Assembly (NCBI RefSeq): GCF_013277415.1
Contig: NZ_VMMX01000003.1
Coordinates: forward strand, 239,413-303,412
Length of the DNA stretch: 64,000 bases
Source of the DNA: Streptococcus sp. 68
GTDB lineage: Bacteria > Bacillota > Bacilli > Lactobacillales > Streptococcaceae
Reading direction: 5' to 3'
Notes under the pieces: model-generated
Seen by the model: only the letters and a program-made list of their open reading frames with translations
The model's database searches: none
What the model was told of the DNA's origin: nothing
In this document: piece after piece, positions 1-8,380 of the stretch
How positions within the stretch are numbered: position 1 is the stretch's first letter
Layout: every line of letters begins with the position of its first letter
Program-made: the position numbers and the translations under genes

Positions 1-112
1 GAAGTCAGCTCAAAACATGGTTTTGAGGTTGTAGATAAGACTGACGAAGTCAGTGATCATATCTACGGCAAGGCGACGCTGACGTGATTTGAAGAGATTT
101 TCGAAGAGTATA
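1..112 (+). repeat. BOX element (boxB-boxC part), cut by window edge
   Basis: The stretch contains the segment CTACGGCAAGGCGACGCTG (from about 64), which matches the classic BOX-A1R primer site as I remember it. Before it lies a boxB-like part with inverted GACGAAGTCAG and CAAAAC/GTTTTG arms, and after it the boxC end TTCGAAGAGTATA. BOX elements are dispersed non-coding repeats of pneumococcus and relatives that fold as RNA. The boxA end lies outside the window. Other copies here are at 31934-32041 and 36046-36162. Confidence 0.9.
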
Positions 113-118
113 AAAACT

Positions 119-146
119 AAAAAAGCAGACCATCTAAGCCTGCTTT
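119..146 (-). terminator. Rho-independent terminator after lepA
   Basis: On the minus strand AAAGCAG and CTGCTTT form a 7-bp stem around an 11-nt loop, followed by a run of Ts. It lies about 55 nt after the lepA stop codon and directly abuts the BOX element. Confidence 0.75.
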
Positions 147-199
147 ACGATTGATTCTTATATAAATTTCCTATGAAGAAGGAAATGCAATTAAACAAC

Positions 200-2023
200 T
201 TACTCTTCATCCATACTCAAGACGCTGAGGAAGGCTTCTTGAGGAACTTCTACTGATCCGATAGCTTTCATGCGCTTCTTACCTGCTTTTTGTTTTTCAA
301 GGAGTTTGCGTTTACGAGAAACGTCACCACCATAACATTTAGCAAGTACGTTTTTACGAAGGGCCTTGATATCCGTACGAGCGACAATCTTGTGTCCAAT
401 TGCTGCTTGGATTGGTACTTCAAATTGTTGACGGGGGATGATTTTCTTGAGCTTATCAACGATGAGTTTCCCACGTTCGTAGGCAAAGTCCTTGTGAACG
501 ATAAAGCTGAGGGCATCCACCTTGTCTCCGTTGAGAAGGATATCCATTTTGACCAGCTTAGATGGGCGATATTCTGACAATTCGTAGTCAAAACTTGCAT
601 AACCACGTGTCGAAGACTTAAGTTTATCAAAGAAGTCAAAGACAATTTCAGCCAGTGGAATTTGATAGATAACATTGACACGGTTATCATCAATATAGTC
701 CATAGTCACAAAGTCCCCACGCTTACGCTGAGCTAGCTCCATCACTGCTCCAACAAACTCTTGCGGTACCATGATTTGCGCCTTGACATAAGGCTCTTCA
801 ATGGTCGCAATCTTGGTTGGGTCTGGGAACTCAGATGGGTTAGACACATCCATTGACTCACCGTCGGTCAAATTAACCTTATAGATAACAGACGGAGCTG
901 TCATGATGAGGTCGATATTGAACTCACGTTCCAAACGTTCTTGGATAACATCCATATGGAGAAGTCCAAGGAAACCACAACGGAAACCAAATCCAAGTGC
1001 CTGCGATGTTTCTGGTTCAAACTGAAGACTAGCATCATTCAGTTGCAATTTTTCAAGCGCTTCACGCAGGTCATTGTACTTGTTTGACTCAATTGGGTAG
1101 AGACCCGCAAAGACCATAGGATTCATCTGCTTGTAGCCATGTAATGGCTCTGCCGCAGGATTGGTTGCCAAAGTAACTGTATCACCCACACGAGTATCCT
1201 GAACCGTCTTAATAGAAGCTGCAATATAACCAACGTCACCAGTCGCAAGGAAATCACGACCAACTGCTTTCGGAGTAAAAATACCGACTTCCGTAACATC
1301 AAAGGTCTTGCCATTGCTCATGAGCTGAATCTTATCCCCAGGTTTGACCACTCCATCCATGACACGCACTTGAAGAATAACTCCACGGTAAGCATCGTAA
1401 ACAGAGTCGAAAATCAAGGCCTTAAGAGGCGCCGTCACATCACCCGTTGGTGCTGGTACTTTTTCTACAATTTGCTCGAGGATTTCTTCGATACCAATAC
1501 CAGACTTAGCAGAAGCCAATACTGCTTCACTGGCATCCAAACCAATGACATCTTCAATCTCCGTACGTACGCGCTCAGGATCTGCAGCTGGTAGGTCAAT
1601 CTTGTTAATGACTGGCATGATTTCCAAATCATTGTCCAAGGCTAGATAAACATTGGCAAGGGTTTGAGCTTCAATTCCTTGGGCAGCATCGACCACCAAA
1701 ATAGCACCCTCACAGGCAGCTAGTGAACGGGAAACTTCATAGGTAAAGTCAACGTGTCCTGGTGTATCAATCAAGTGAAAAATATAAGTTTCCCCATCTT
1801 TTGCAGTGTAATTCAGCTCAATGGCATTGAGTTTAATGGTAATCCCACGTTCTCGCTCTAAATCCATACTATCCAAAAGTTGGGCCTGCATTTCACGACT
1901 TGAAACTGTCTCTGTTTTTTCCAAAATGCGGTCTGCTAGAGTCGACTTCCCGTGGTCAATATGGGCGATAATAGAGAAGTTACGGATCTTCTCCTGTCGT
2001 TTTTTCAATTCTTCTAAGTTCAT
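200..2023 (-). CDS. lepA: Elongation factor 4 (LepA), ribosome-associated GTPase
   Basis: LepA/EF4 is a translational GTPase that back-translocates or remodels stalled ribosomes and acts in 30S biogenesis. The 607-residue protein starts with the G domain: P-loop AHIDHGKST near residue 16, switch region [13 protein letters not shown] and NKID. EF-G-like domains II, III and V follow, and then the LepA-specific basic C-terminus ([16 protein letters not shown]). I chose the ATG at 2023, preceded by GAAAGGAAG, over an upstream in-frame start at 2086 because family members begin [10 protein letters not shown] and the predicted promoter lies at 2052-2080. Length and motifs are normal. Confidence 0.97.
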   Translation of the reverse strand: MNLEELKKRQEKIRNFSIIAHIDHGKSTLADRILEKTETVSSREMQAQLLDSMDLERERGITIKLNAIELNYTAKDGETYIFHLIDTPGHVDFTYEVSRSLAACEGAILVVDAAQGIEAQTLANVYLALDNDLEIMPVINKIDLPAADPERVRTEIEDVIGLDASEAVLASAKSGIGIEEILEQIVEKVPAPTGDVTAPLKALIFDSVYDAYRGVILQVRVMDGVVKPGDKIQLMSNGKTFDVTEVGIFTPKAVGRDFLATGDVGYIAASIKTVQDTRVGDTVTLATNPAAEPLHGYKQMNPMVFAGLYPIESNKYNDLREALEKLQLNDASLQFEPETSQALGFGFRCGFLGLLHMDVIQERLEREFNIDLIMTAPSVIYKVNLTDGESMDVSNPSEFPDPTKIATIEEPYVKAQIMVPQEFVGAVMELAQRKRGDFVTMDYIDDNRVNVIYQIPLAEIVFDFFDKLKSSTRGYASFDYELSEYRPSKLVKMDILLNGDKVDALSFIVHKDFAYERGKLIVDKLKKIIPRQQFEVPIQAAIGHKIVARTDIKALRKNVLAKCYGGDVSRKRKLLEKQKAGKKRMKAIGSVEVPQEAFLSVLSMDEE

Positions 2024-2051
2024 GATTCTCTTCCTTTCAGGGTATCTATTT

Positions 2052-2080
2052 ATTATAAATTGTTTTTGACATTTTGACAA
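2052..2080 (-). promoter_or_regulatory. Predicted sigma-A promoter of lepA
   Basis: The minus strand reads TTGTCA, a 17-bp spacer, then TATAAT, with the start expected near 2045. It sits in the 78-bp gap between the phosphatase gene and lepA, so lepA can be transcribed apart from the upstream recN operon. Confidence 0.75.
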
Positions 2081-2101
2081 GACCATACCCTGCTAGGAGT
2101 A

Positions 2102-2830
2102 CTAATCTTCAGCGACAAAGCCGTCATTTTCGATAAAGTGGTGTTCTGTCATTCCTTGGTCTGTAAAGACAATCCCGTGAAGGACACCACCATAAACAGC
2201 TCCTCCATCCATTCCAATCTTGCCATCTTCGGTAGTCCAAAGCTCAGCAGTACCACGCTCTTGCTTTAACAAACCATAGACCGGTGTATGGCCAAAGACA
2301 ATGATTTTTCCAGTATGATTTTCTGCTTCGTGGAATGGTTTTCTAAGCCAGACTTTTTTATAATCTGTGGTTTCATGCCAGTCATCCAAGGTTAAATCAA
2401 TACCTGCGTGAACAAAGATATACTTGTCTGTCTCTACCACAAATGGCATTTGACGAATAAATTCGACCAAATCTGCTGCTTCGGTAGCAACACGCTTGGC
2501 ATCTTCTACTCCATCAACTGGTGCATCTAAGGGACGACCTAGGATAGAGTTAATAGTTGTATCTCCACCATTGCGACGATAGTGGTCATAACTTTCTTCT
2601 GGGTCATCAAGCCAAGTCAAAAACATATACTCGTGGTTTCCTGACAAACAGATTGCCCCTTGATTATCGACCAAGTCCTTAACCATTTCAAGAACACGGC
2701 GACTATCTTCACCACGGTCAATCAAATCCCCTAGAAAGAGCAACTGAGTCTGACCATCCCATGTTTTAAGAAGGTCTTCCAGCATCCCAGCTTTTCCGTG
2801 AACATCTCCAATTACATAATAGTCTGTCAT
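2102..2830 (-). CDS. Calcineurin-like metallophosphoesterase (ser/thr phosphatase family)
   Basis: A 242-residue protein with the PPP/metallophosphatase signature: GDVHG (residues 8-12), GDLIDRG (35-41), GNHEYM (64-69), and later histidines in FVHAGID and FGHTPV. These ligate two metal ions in PrpE-, ApaH- and PP1-type enzymes. The substrate (protein phosphate, bis-nucleotide or other) cannot be told from sequence. It starts 1 nt after the recN stop and is the last gene of the xseA-recN operon, as in pneumococcus. No oddities. Confidence 0.88.
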   Translation of the reverse strand: MTDYYVIGDVHGKAGMLEDLLKTWDGQTQLLFLGDLIDRGEDSRRVLEMVKDLVDNQGAICLSGNHEYMFLTWLDDPEESYDHYRRNGGDTTINSILGRPLDAPVDGVEDAKRVATEAADLVEFIRQMPFVVETDKYIFVHAGIDLTLDDWHETTDYKKVWLRKPFHEAENHTGKIIVFGHTPVYGLLKQERGTAELWTTEDGKIGMDGGAVYGGVLHGIVFTDQGMTEHHFIENDGFVAED

Positions 2831-2831
2831 C

Positions 2832-4499
2832 TTATTTCTCCCTGTTTCTCAACAATTCTCTAGCTTGCGTCAGGGCTGCTTCGGTCACATCATCACCTGC
2901 CAACATCTTGGCAACTTCCTCCACTCGCTCTTCAACCGTCAAGAGACGAACAGTCGAAACTGTTGAATGGTCATTGCTAATCTTTTCAATAAAGAATTGA
3001 TAATCCGCAATCGCAATCACTTGTGGCAAATGGGAAATAGCCAGAACCTGACCATGCTGGCCAATCTTGTGAATCTTCTGCGCAATAGCCTGGGCAACAC
3101 GTCCTGAAACTCCCGTATCCACTTCATCAAAGACAATACTGGTCTTGCCTTCTTTACGTGAAAAGGCGGACTTAATGGCTAGCATGAGACGAGATAATTC
3201 CCCACCAGACGCAACCTTGACCAAGGGTTTAAAGTCTTCGCCAGGGTTGGTTGAAATGTAAAATTCAACCATTTCATTGCCCTCACGACTGAATTTCCCC
3301 TTGCTAAAACGAACCTGAAACTGGGCTTTTTCCATATAAAGATCTTGCAGTTCTTGTTTAATCTCAGCCTCGAGCTGCTGAGCCAAGTCATGACGAGCAG
3401 AAGCAAGTTGACCAGCCAAATCAACAAGATTGACTTCCAATTTCTTAAGCTCTGCTTCCATGTCCTCAGACGAAAGGTTATTGCCTGTCAAGAGATTGTA
3501 TTCTTCCGTAATTTTGGCAAAATAAAGCAAGACATCGTCAACAGTCCCACCGTACTTACGCGTAATGGTATGAAGGAGGTCCAAGCGATTCTCAACCTGC
3601 ATGAGGCGATTGCCATCAAAATCAAGGTCCTCAATAATAGCTTCCAGACGTTTGCTAATGTCTTCTAAAACATAGTAGGTCTCAGACAGAGAGCTTGAAA
3701 TTTCACGGTATTCAGGGTCATACTCTTCGACACTTTCCATGTCATTCATGGCTGAACGAACATTGGCCAGACTTGAAAAATCTTCATTGTCCAACATGCT
3801 GTAGGCATTGGTCAGTGTATCCGCAATATTTTTATGGTTGAGCAGTTTATCACGCTCTTGATTGAGAGCCAGGTCTTCCCCTGCTTGCAAGTTTGCTGCC
3901 TCAATCTCTGCCATTTGAAATTCCAACATTTCGATACGTGCCTTGTGTTCCTGTTGGTTTTTCTTGACTTCCAGAACCTGCTTGCGCATTTTACGGTAGG
4001 CATCAAAACTCGTTTGATAGGTTTCTTTCAAGTCCCAAAAGGCTACATCGCCAAATTCATCCAACATCTGGATATGCAGTTGGGGACGCATTAACTCTTC
4101 TTGGTCATGTTGACCATGAATATCCACAAGATGTTGTCCAATAGCACGCAAAACAGACAGATTAACCATCTGGCCATTGACACGACTAATACTCCGACCA
4201 TTTTGCAAGATTTCCCGACGAATGATAATTTCATCACCCAATTCTAAACCTTGCTCATCAAAAATTTCCTGTAAAAGGCGACTATTCTCAACTGAGAAAA
4301 GCCCCTCAATCTCTGCCTTTGGCGCACCATGACGAATAACATCTGTCATCGCACGAGCTCCCAACATCATATTCATGGCATCAATGATAATTGACTTCCC
4401 TGCACCCGTTTCACCAGTCAGGACAGTCATCCCCTTTTCAAAATGGAGGGAAATAGCCTCAATAATGGCAAAGTTTTTTATCGAAATTTCAAGTAACAT
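2832..4499 (-). CDS. recN: DNA repair protein RecN (SMC-like ATPase)
   Basis: RecN is a cytoplasmic SMC-family ATPase recruited to double-strand breaks in recombinational repair. The 555-residue protein has the N-terminal Walker A (GETGAGKSIIIDAMNMM, residues 30-46), the RecN-typical VDIHGQHDQEELM block, a long central coiled coil, and the C-terminal signature VASGGELSRLMLAIK with Walker B IVFDEVDTGVSG. Full length for the family. It lies 6 nt after argR in an operon that also carries exonuclease VII, a repair-linked arrangement conserved in Firmicutes. Confidence 0.97.
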   Translation of the reverse strand: MLLEISIKNFAIIEAISLHFEKGMTVLTGETGAGKSIIIDAMNMMLGARAMTDVIRHGAPKAEIEGLFSVENSRLLQEIFDEQGLELGDEIIIRREILQNGRSISRVNGQMVNLSVLRAIGQHLVDIHGQHDQEELMRPQLHIQMLDEFGDVAFWDLKETYQTSFDAYRKMRKQVLEVKKNQQEHKARIEMLEFQMAEIEAANLQAGEDLALNQERDKLLNHKNIADTLTNAYSMLDNEDFSSLANVRSAMNDMESVEEYDPEYREISSSLSETYYVLEDISKRLEAIIEDLDFDGNRLMQVENRLDLLHTITRKYGGTVDDVLLYFAKITEEYNLLTGNNLSSEDMEAELKKLEVNLVDLAGQLASARHDLAQQLEAEIKQELQDLYMEKAQFQVRFSKGKFSREGNEMVEFYISTNPGEDFKPLVKVASGGELSRLMLAIKSAFSRKEGKTSIVFDEVDTGVSGRVAQAIAQKIHKIGQHGQVLAISHLPQVIAIADYQFFIEKISNDHSTVSTVRLLTVEERVEEVAKMLAGDDVTEAALTQARELLRNREK

Positions 4500-4505
4500 A
4501 TAGAC

Positions 4506-4937
4506 CTACCAATTTTTTACTTGTTCAAAGATTTCCTCAGCTAGACTTTCACTTCTGGCAATGACTAAAATCGAGCTATCATCAGCCAAACAGCTAAAAA
4601 TCTTGTCAGCAAAAGTCTCAATTAACTGAGCTTTTACAAAAGCTGTATTTCCTGGAATAACTTGGAGATTAATCATCTTATCCATCAATTCAGCTGACTC
4701 AATATTGTCTTCAGCCAGTTGCAAACTTTTCACGATTGATTTTGGCAATTCGTAGACATAGGTGTTATCTCTCAAAGGAATTTTGACAATGCCTAGCTCT
4801 TTGATATCCCGTGATACCGTTGCCTGAGTAGCAGTGATTCCTGCTTCTTTCAAATATTCTACAATTTCTTCTTGCGTGCCGATTTGATAATCTGTCACAA
4901 ATCGTCTAATTTTTTCAAGTCTCTCTTTTTTATTCAT
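4506..4937 (-). CDS. argR: ArgR/AhrC-family arginine repressor
   Basis: A 143-residue regulator with an N-terminal winged helix (RRFVTDYQIGTQEEIVEYL, then the recognition region TATQATVSRDIKELG) and a C-terminal hexamerisation/arginine-binding domain (LQVIPGNTAFVKAQLI, CLADDSSILVIARSE). Members bind ARG boxes with arginine as corepressor and control arginine synthesis or catabolism. Mitis-group genomes carry several paralogues. By context (between tlyA and recN) this is the copy often called ahrC. The start overlaps tlyA by 8 nt. Confidence 0.92.
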   Translation of the reverse strand: MNKKERLEKIRRFVTDYQIGTQEEIVEYLKEAGITATQATVSRDIKELGIVKIPLRDNTYVYELPKSIVKSLQLAEDNIESAELMDKMINLQVIPGNTAFVKAQLIETFADKIFSCLADDSSILVIARSESLAEEIFEQVKNW

Positions 4938-5745
4938 TTTTAAATTGACTATGCGCCCTCTCTACTACTTCTTCAATTTCAGCAAGAACCTGATTGCTTG
5001 CTGACTCTTCTTTTTTCAAATACGCTAAAAACTCAATATTTCCATGTCCACCTTGGATGGGAGAAAAGTCCAAACCAAGGACTGAAAAGCCTTCCTCTAC
5101 TGCCATGGTTGTGACAGATTCAAGGACATGTTGATGGACCTTGGCATCACGAATGATTCCGTTTTTCCCAATCTGCTCACGTCCTGCCTCAAACTGAGGC
5201 TTAACCAGAGCCACAACCTGACCCTGATTAGCCAAGACACGGTGCAAGGCCGGAAGGATCAGACTGAGGGAAATGAAACTCACATCAATACTGGCAAAGC
5301 TCGGTTCCTTTTCGAAATCAGTCTTTTCAGCATAGCGAAAATTGAACTGCTCCATGCTGACAACTCGCGGGTCCTGGCGTAATTTCCAAGCCAACTGATT
5401 GGTGCCGACATCAACTGCAAAGACTAACTCAGCACCATTCTGCAACATGACATCGGTAAAGCCTCCAGTAGAAGCACCGATATCAATCGTGGTCGCTCCA
5501 TCAACTGACAAATCAAAGACCTGCAAGGCCTTCTCCAGTTTCAAGCCACCACGGCTGACATACTTGAGTTTTTCACCCTTGAGTTTTAGCTCAGTGTCGT
5601 CTGGAATTTTCTCTCCTGGTTTGTCAAATCGTTCTCCGTTCAGGGCTGCAACGACTAGTCCAGCCATGACGCCGCGTTTGGCTTGTTCTCGCGTTTCAAA
5701 CAAGCCCTGTTTATAAGCTAGTACATCCACTCTTTCCTTAGCCAT
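4930..5745 (-). CDS. tlyA: TlyA-family rRNA (cytidine-2'-O)-methyltransferase
   Basis: A 271-residue protein with an N-terminal S4 RNA-binding domain (RVDVLAYKQGLFETREQAKR) and an FtsJ/RrmJ-type Rossmann methyltransferase domain (TIDIGASTGGFTDVML as SAM motif I, then FAVDVG and VALVKPQFE). Often annotated hemolysin A. In mycobacteria TlyA 2'-O-methylates 16S and 23S rRNA, and that function is inferred here from family membership. It overlaps ispA and argR by 8 nt each, so translation is probably coupled. Confidence 0.93.
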   Translation of the reverse strand: MAKERVDVLAYKQGLFETREQAKRGVMAGLVVAALNGERFDKPGEKIPDDTELKLKGEKLKYVSRGGLKLEKALQVFDLSVDGATTIDIGASTGGFTDVMLQNGAELVFAVDVGTNQLAWKLRQDPRVVSMEQFNFRYAEKTDFEKEPSFASIDVSFISLSLILPALHRVLANQGQVVALVKPQFEAGREQIGKNGIIRDAKVHQHVLESVTTMAVEEGFSVLGLDFSPIQGGHGNIEFLAYLKKEESASNQVLAEIEEVVERAHSQFKNE

Positions 5746-6613
5746 TGATTCTCAAACTTTCTACTACACTTACAATCGATTCTATCTCAAAAGGAACCTG
5801 CTGAGCAATTTCGTCTAATTTGGTATTAGCTTGATCCAGGGTTTGGTTACAAAAGGCAATGGCCTCTTCCAAGCCCAACAAGGCTGGATAGGTTGACTTT
5901 TCTGCCTGCAAATCCTTTTGAGGTGTCTTGCCGATCTCCTCAAAACTGGCGGTCACATCCAGTACATCGTCTCTAACTTGAAAAGCAAGCCCAATCAATT
6001 CACCTATAGTTTTAAATTTTGCCTGCATCTCAGGTGCCAATTCAGCTATAATAGCAGCTGCTTGGAGGGGATAAGCTAGTAATTTTCCAGTCTTATTGGC
6101 ATGAATGGTCTGAAGTTCTTCCAAAGACAAATGCTGGTGTTCACCCTCCATGTCCAGAACTTGCCCAGCCACCATACCCAGACTACCTGAAGCAAGGGAT
6201 AAGTTGGCAATCAAGTCCACCTTGATCTGACTTGGCAAATCTGCCTGCGCAATCAAGGCATAGGGATCCAGGAATAAAGCATCTCCAGCCAAAATGGCCA
6301 TAGCTTCACCGAATTTCTTATGGTTGGTCAAACGCCCTCGACGATAATCATCATCATCCATAGCTGGAAGATCGTCATGAATCAAGCTCCCTGTATGAAT
6401 CATTTCCAAGGCAGCAGCCACCTGTGCATGTGCTGGTTTAATAGCCACCTGCAAGGCTTCCAGAACTTCTAACAGAAGAAAAGGCCGAATACGCTTGCCA
6501 CCAGCATGAATGGAATAGAGAACAGACTCTCGCAAACTAGAGGCAAACTGCTGGTCTCCATAAAAATCTTCCAAGGCTGACTCGACAAGAGCTAATTTTT
6601 CTTGCTTCTTCAT
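5738..6613 (-). CDS. ispA: Polyprenyl (farnesyl/geranyl) diphosphate synthase
   Basis: A trans-prenyltransferase making short-chain prenyl diphosphate for undecaprenyl and quinone-type lipids. The 291-residue protein shows the first aspartate-rich motif [14 protein letters not shown] (around residues 80-93), GDALFLD, and the second aspartate motif FQVRDDVLD, all needed to bind Mg-diphosphate. It sits between xseB (4-nt ATGA overlap) and tlyA, the usual streptococcal order. Product chain length (C10, C15 or longer) cannot be read from sequence. Confidence 0.93.
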   Translation of the reverse strand: MKKQEKLALVESALEDFYGDQQFASSLRESVLYSIHAGGKRIRPFLLLEVLEALQVAIKPAHAQVAAALEMIHTGSLIHDDLPAMDDDDYRRGRLTNHKKFGEAMAILAGDALFLDPYALIAQADLPSQIKVDLIANLSLASGSLGMVAGQVLDMEGEHQHLSLEELQTIHANKTGKLLAYPLQAAAIIAELAPEMQAKFKTIGELIGLAFQVRDDVLDVTASFEEIGKTPQKDLQAEKSTYPALLGLEEAIAFCNQTLDQANTKLDEIAQQVPFEIESIVSVVESLRING

Positions 6614-6822
6614 TCAAAATCACTTTCTGTTCCGTCTTCTTGCATGACCTTGACCAAGGTCTTTTCAGCCTTGTCCAGCGTCGCTTGGAGCTCTTTTGAC
6701 AAGACCATACCCTTTTGAAAGGCAGCAATTGCATCTTCTAAAGCAATTTCACCATTTTCCAAACTTTGGACAATGGTCTCCAGTTCTGCTAGATTTTCCT
6801 CAAATTTCTTTTGTTTTGACAT
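6610..6822 (-). CDS. xseB: Exodeoxyribonuclease VII small subunit
   Basis: A 70-residue protein matching the XseB family throughout: [29 protein letters not shown] is split here by position as residues 7-35 and is the family's conserved helical hairpin. Several copies bind the C-terminal coiled coil of XseA to form exonuclease VII, which degrades single-stranded DNA in both directions. It overlaps the xseA 3' end by 23 nt and ispA by 4 nt. Confidence 0.95.
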   Translation of the reverse strand: MSKQKKFEENLAELETIVQSLENGEIALEDAIAAFQKGMVLSKELQATLDKAEKTLVKVMQEDGTESDFE

Positions 6823-8140
6823 CTTTAACCTCTAATTCTACTCGACCATCTCGCATCAAAAGCGTCACTTGGTCTTTTTTCTTCAAATTTTCAACTGAAT
6901 CGACTACTGACTCTTCTTTCTTGACAATAGCATAACCACGCGCCACGATTCGACTGGTATCCAACATCAGCAAAGCTTCTGAAAGACGCTTGACCTCAGC
7001 AACCTTGGCATCATAAACCAAAGCCATTTGGCTACGGAGAAGCTTATCCAGCTGACCAAGACGGTCTTGATAACGTTGGATTTTGGTAACAGGTGATAAT
7101 TGTACCAGTTGATGCGTCCTTGCTTGGACCAATTGCTTGTTATCAGAAATCCGTGTTCGCAAACTTTGTTTTAAGCGCAGTTGCAATTGATCCAAGCGTT
7201 GCAAATAGCCATCATACAAACGCTCTGGCTGTCTAAAGATAACAGACTGACTGCATTTTTTCAAAGCTTCTTGTTTCTTCGATAGGACATTTCGGACTGC
7301 TGTTGCCATCCGTTTTTCCTGATTTTGCAAATGAGCTAATATATCCAACTTGGTCACAGGTGTTGCCAGTTCAGCCGCTGCTGTTGGTGTGGCAGCGCGA
7401 CGATCTGCCACAAAATCCGCTAAGGTCACATCCGTCTCATGTCCCACACTAGAAATGATTGGCAAACGAGATTCAAAGATAGCTCGTACCACCATTTCTT
7501 CGTTAAAGGCCCAGAGATCCTCGATGGAACCACCACCACGACCAATAATCAGCAAATCCAAATCGTCTCGTTGATTAGCACGCGCAATATTTCTAGCAAT
7601 TTCCTCCGCAGAACCCTCACCTTGAACCTTGGTCGGATAAAGAAGGATGTCAACACCTGGAAAGCGCCTGCTGACGGTCGTGATAATATCTCGAATAACG
7701 GCTCCACTGCGACTGGTCACTACACCAATTCTCTTAAAAAATTGAGGCAGAGGTTGCTTGAAGCGTTCTTGAAACAGGCCTTCTTCTGTCAATTTTTTCT
7801 TGAGTTGTTCAAACTGAATCGCAAGCGCCCCAACCCCATCAGGCTCTGCCTTTTCAATGATAATGGAGTAGCTACCACTTGGTTCGTAAACCTGTACACG
7901 CCCAATTACATTGATCTTCATCCCTTCTTCCAGTGCGAAACCTAATTTCTGATAAACCCCAGACCAAATAGTCGCTTGAATAACTGCATGGTCGTCTTTT
8001 AGGGAGAAATATTGGTGAGTAGGTCGTTTACGAAAGTTGGAAACTTGACCAGTTAAATAGACCCGTTCCAAATAAGGGTCTTTATCGAATTTCATTTTCA
8101 GATACTTGGTCAAAGTTGTTACCGATAAATACTTTTCCAT
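6800..8140 (-). CDS. xseA: Exodeoxyribonuclease VII large subunit
   Basis: The catalytic subunit of exonuclease VII. The 446-residue protein begins with an OB-fold ([22 protein letters not shown]), followed by the XseA catalytic core ([53 protein letters not shown]) and a C-terminal coiled coil. I chose ATG 8140 ([10 protein letters not shown]). An in-frame GTG at 8146 is possible, but AGGTGGAG lies too close to serve it. First gene of a seven-gene operon, with an extended -10 promoter and a tiny upstream ORF just before it. Confidence 0.95.
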   Translation of the reverse strand: MEKYLSVTTLTKYLKMKFDKDPYLERVYLTGQVSNFRKRPTHQYFSLKDDHAVIQATIWSGVYQKLGFALEEGMKINVIGRVQVYEPSGSYSIIIEKAEPDGVGALAIQFEQLKKKLTEEGLFQERFKQPLPQFFKRIGVVTSRSGAVIRDIITTVSRRFPGVDILLYPTKVQGEGSAEEIARNIARANQRDDLDLLIIGRGGGSIEDLWAFNEEMVVRAIFESRLPIISSVGHETDVTLADFVADRRAATPTAAAELATPVTKLDILAHLQNQEKRMATAVRNVLSKKQEALKKCSQSVIFRQPERLYDGYLQRLDQLQLRLKQSLRTRISDNKQLVQARTHQLVQLSPVTKIQRYQDRLGQLDKLLRSQMALVYDAKVAEVKRLSEALLMLDTSRIVARGYAIVKKEESVVDSVENLKKKDQVTLLMRDGRVELEVKDVKTKEI

Positions 8141-8149
8141 CTCCACCTA

Positions 8150-8173
8150 CTATTCATTTACTTGCTCTTTCAT
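8150..8173 (-). CDS. Possible 7-codon leader ORF (MKEQVNE) before xseA
   Basis: Between the extended -10 element (8181-8189) and xseA lies ATG-AAA-GAG-CAA-GTA-AAT-GAA-TAG, followed by a second TAG. The ATG is only 7 nt from the -10 hexamer, so the transcript would start at or next to it and the peptide would be translated leaderless. There is no Shine-Dalgarno sequence. It may be chance, since short ORFs are common. Listed because its stop is placed right before the xseA ribosome site. Confidence 0.25.
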   Translation of the reverse strand: MKEQVNE

Positions 8174-8180
8174 GGGTATT

Positions 8181-8189
8181 ATTATACCA
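8181..8189 (-). promoter_or_regulatory. Extended -10 promoter of the xseA-recN operon
   Basis: The minus strand reads TGGTATAAT, an extended -10 element, about 40 bp upstream of the xseA start. No good -35 is visible, as is common with TGn promoters. Confidence 0.65.
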
Positions 8190-8281
8190 AAAATATGCCT
8201 AAAAATCTCCATTTATGTACCATTATGAGGGAAAAATAAATAATAGGTTTTCAACAAATATCTGACAGCTTATGGCATAAG

Positions 8282-8317
8282 AAAACGAGTATATCCAATT
8301 ACGGATATACTCGTTTT
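8282..8317 (-). terminator. Strong terminator after the LPXTG adhesin gene
   Basis: A perfect 15-bp stem (arms at 8282-8296 and 8303-8317, loop AATTAC) has T-runs on both strands. It lies 64 nt after the adhesin stop and shields the xseA promoter from read-through. The gap 8190-8380 holds nothing else I recognise. Confidence 0.9.
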
Positions 8318-8380
8318 TTTGATATTTTAAAAGTGAACTTTTTGCCTTCTGCTTAAATCTTTTCGACAAAACCTTGATAA

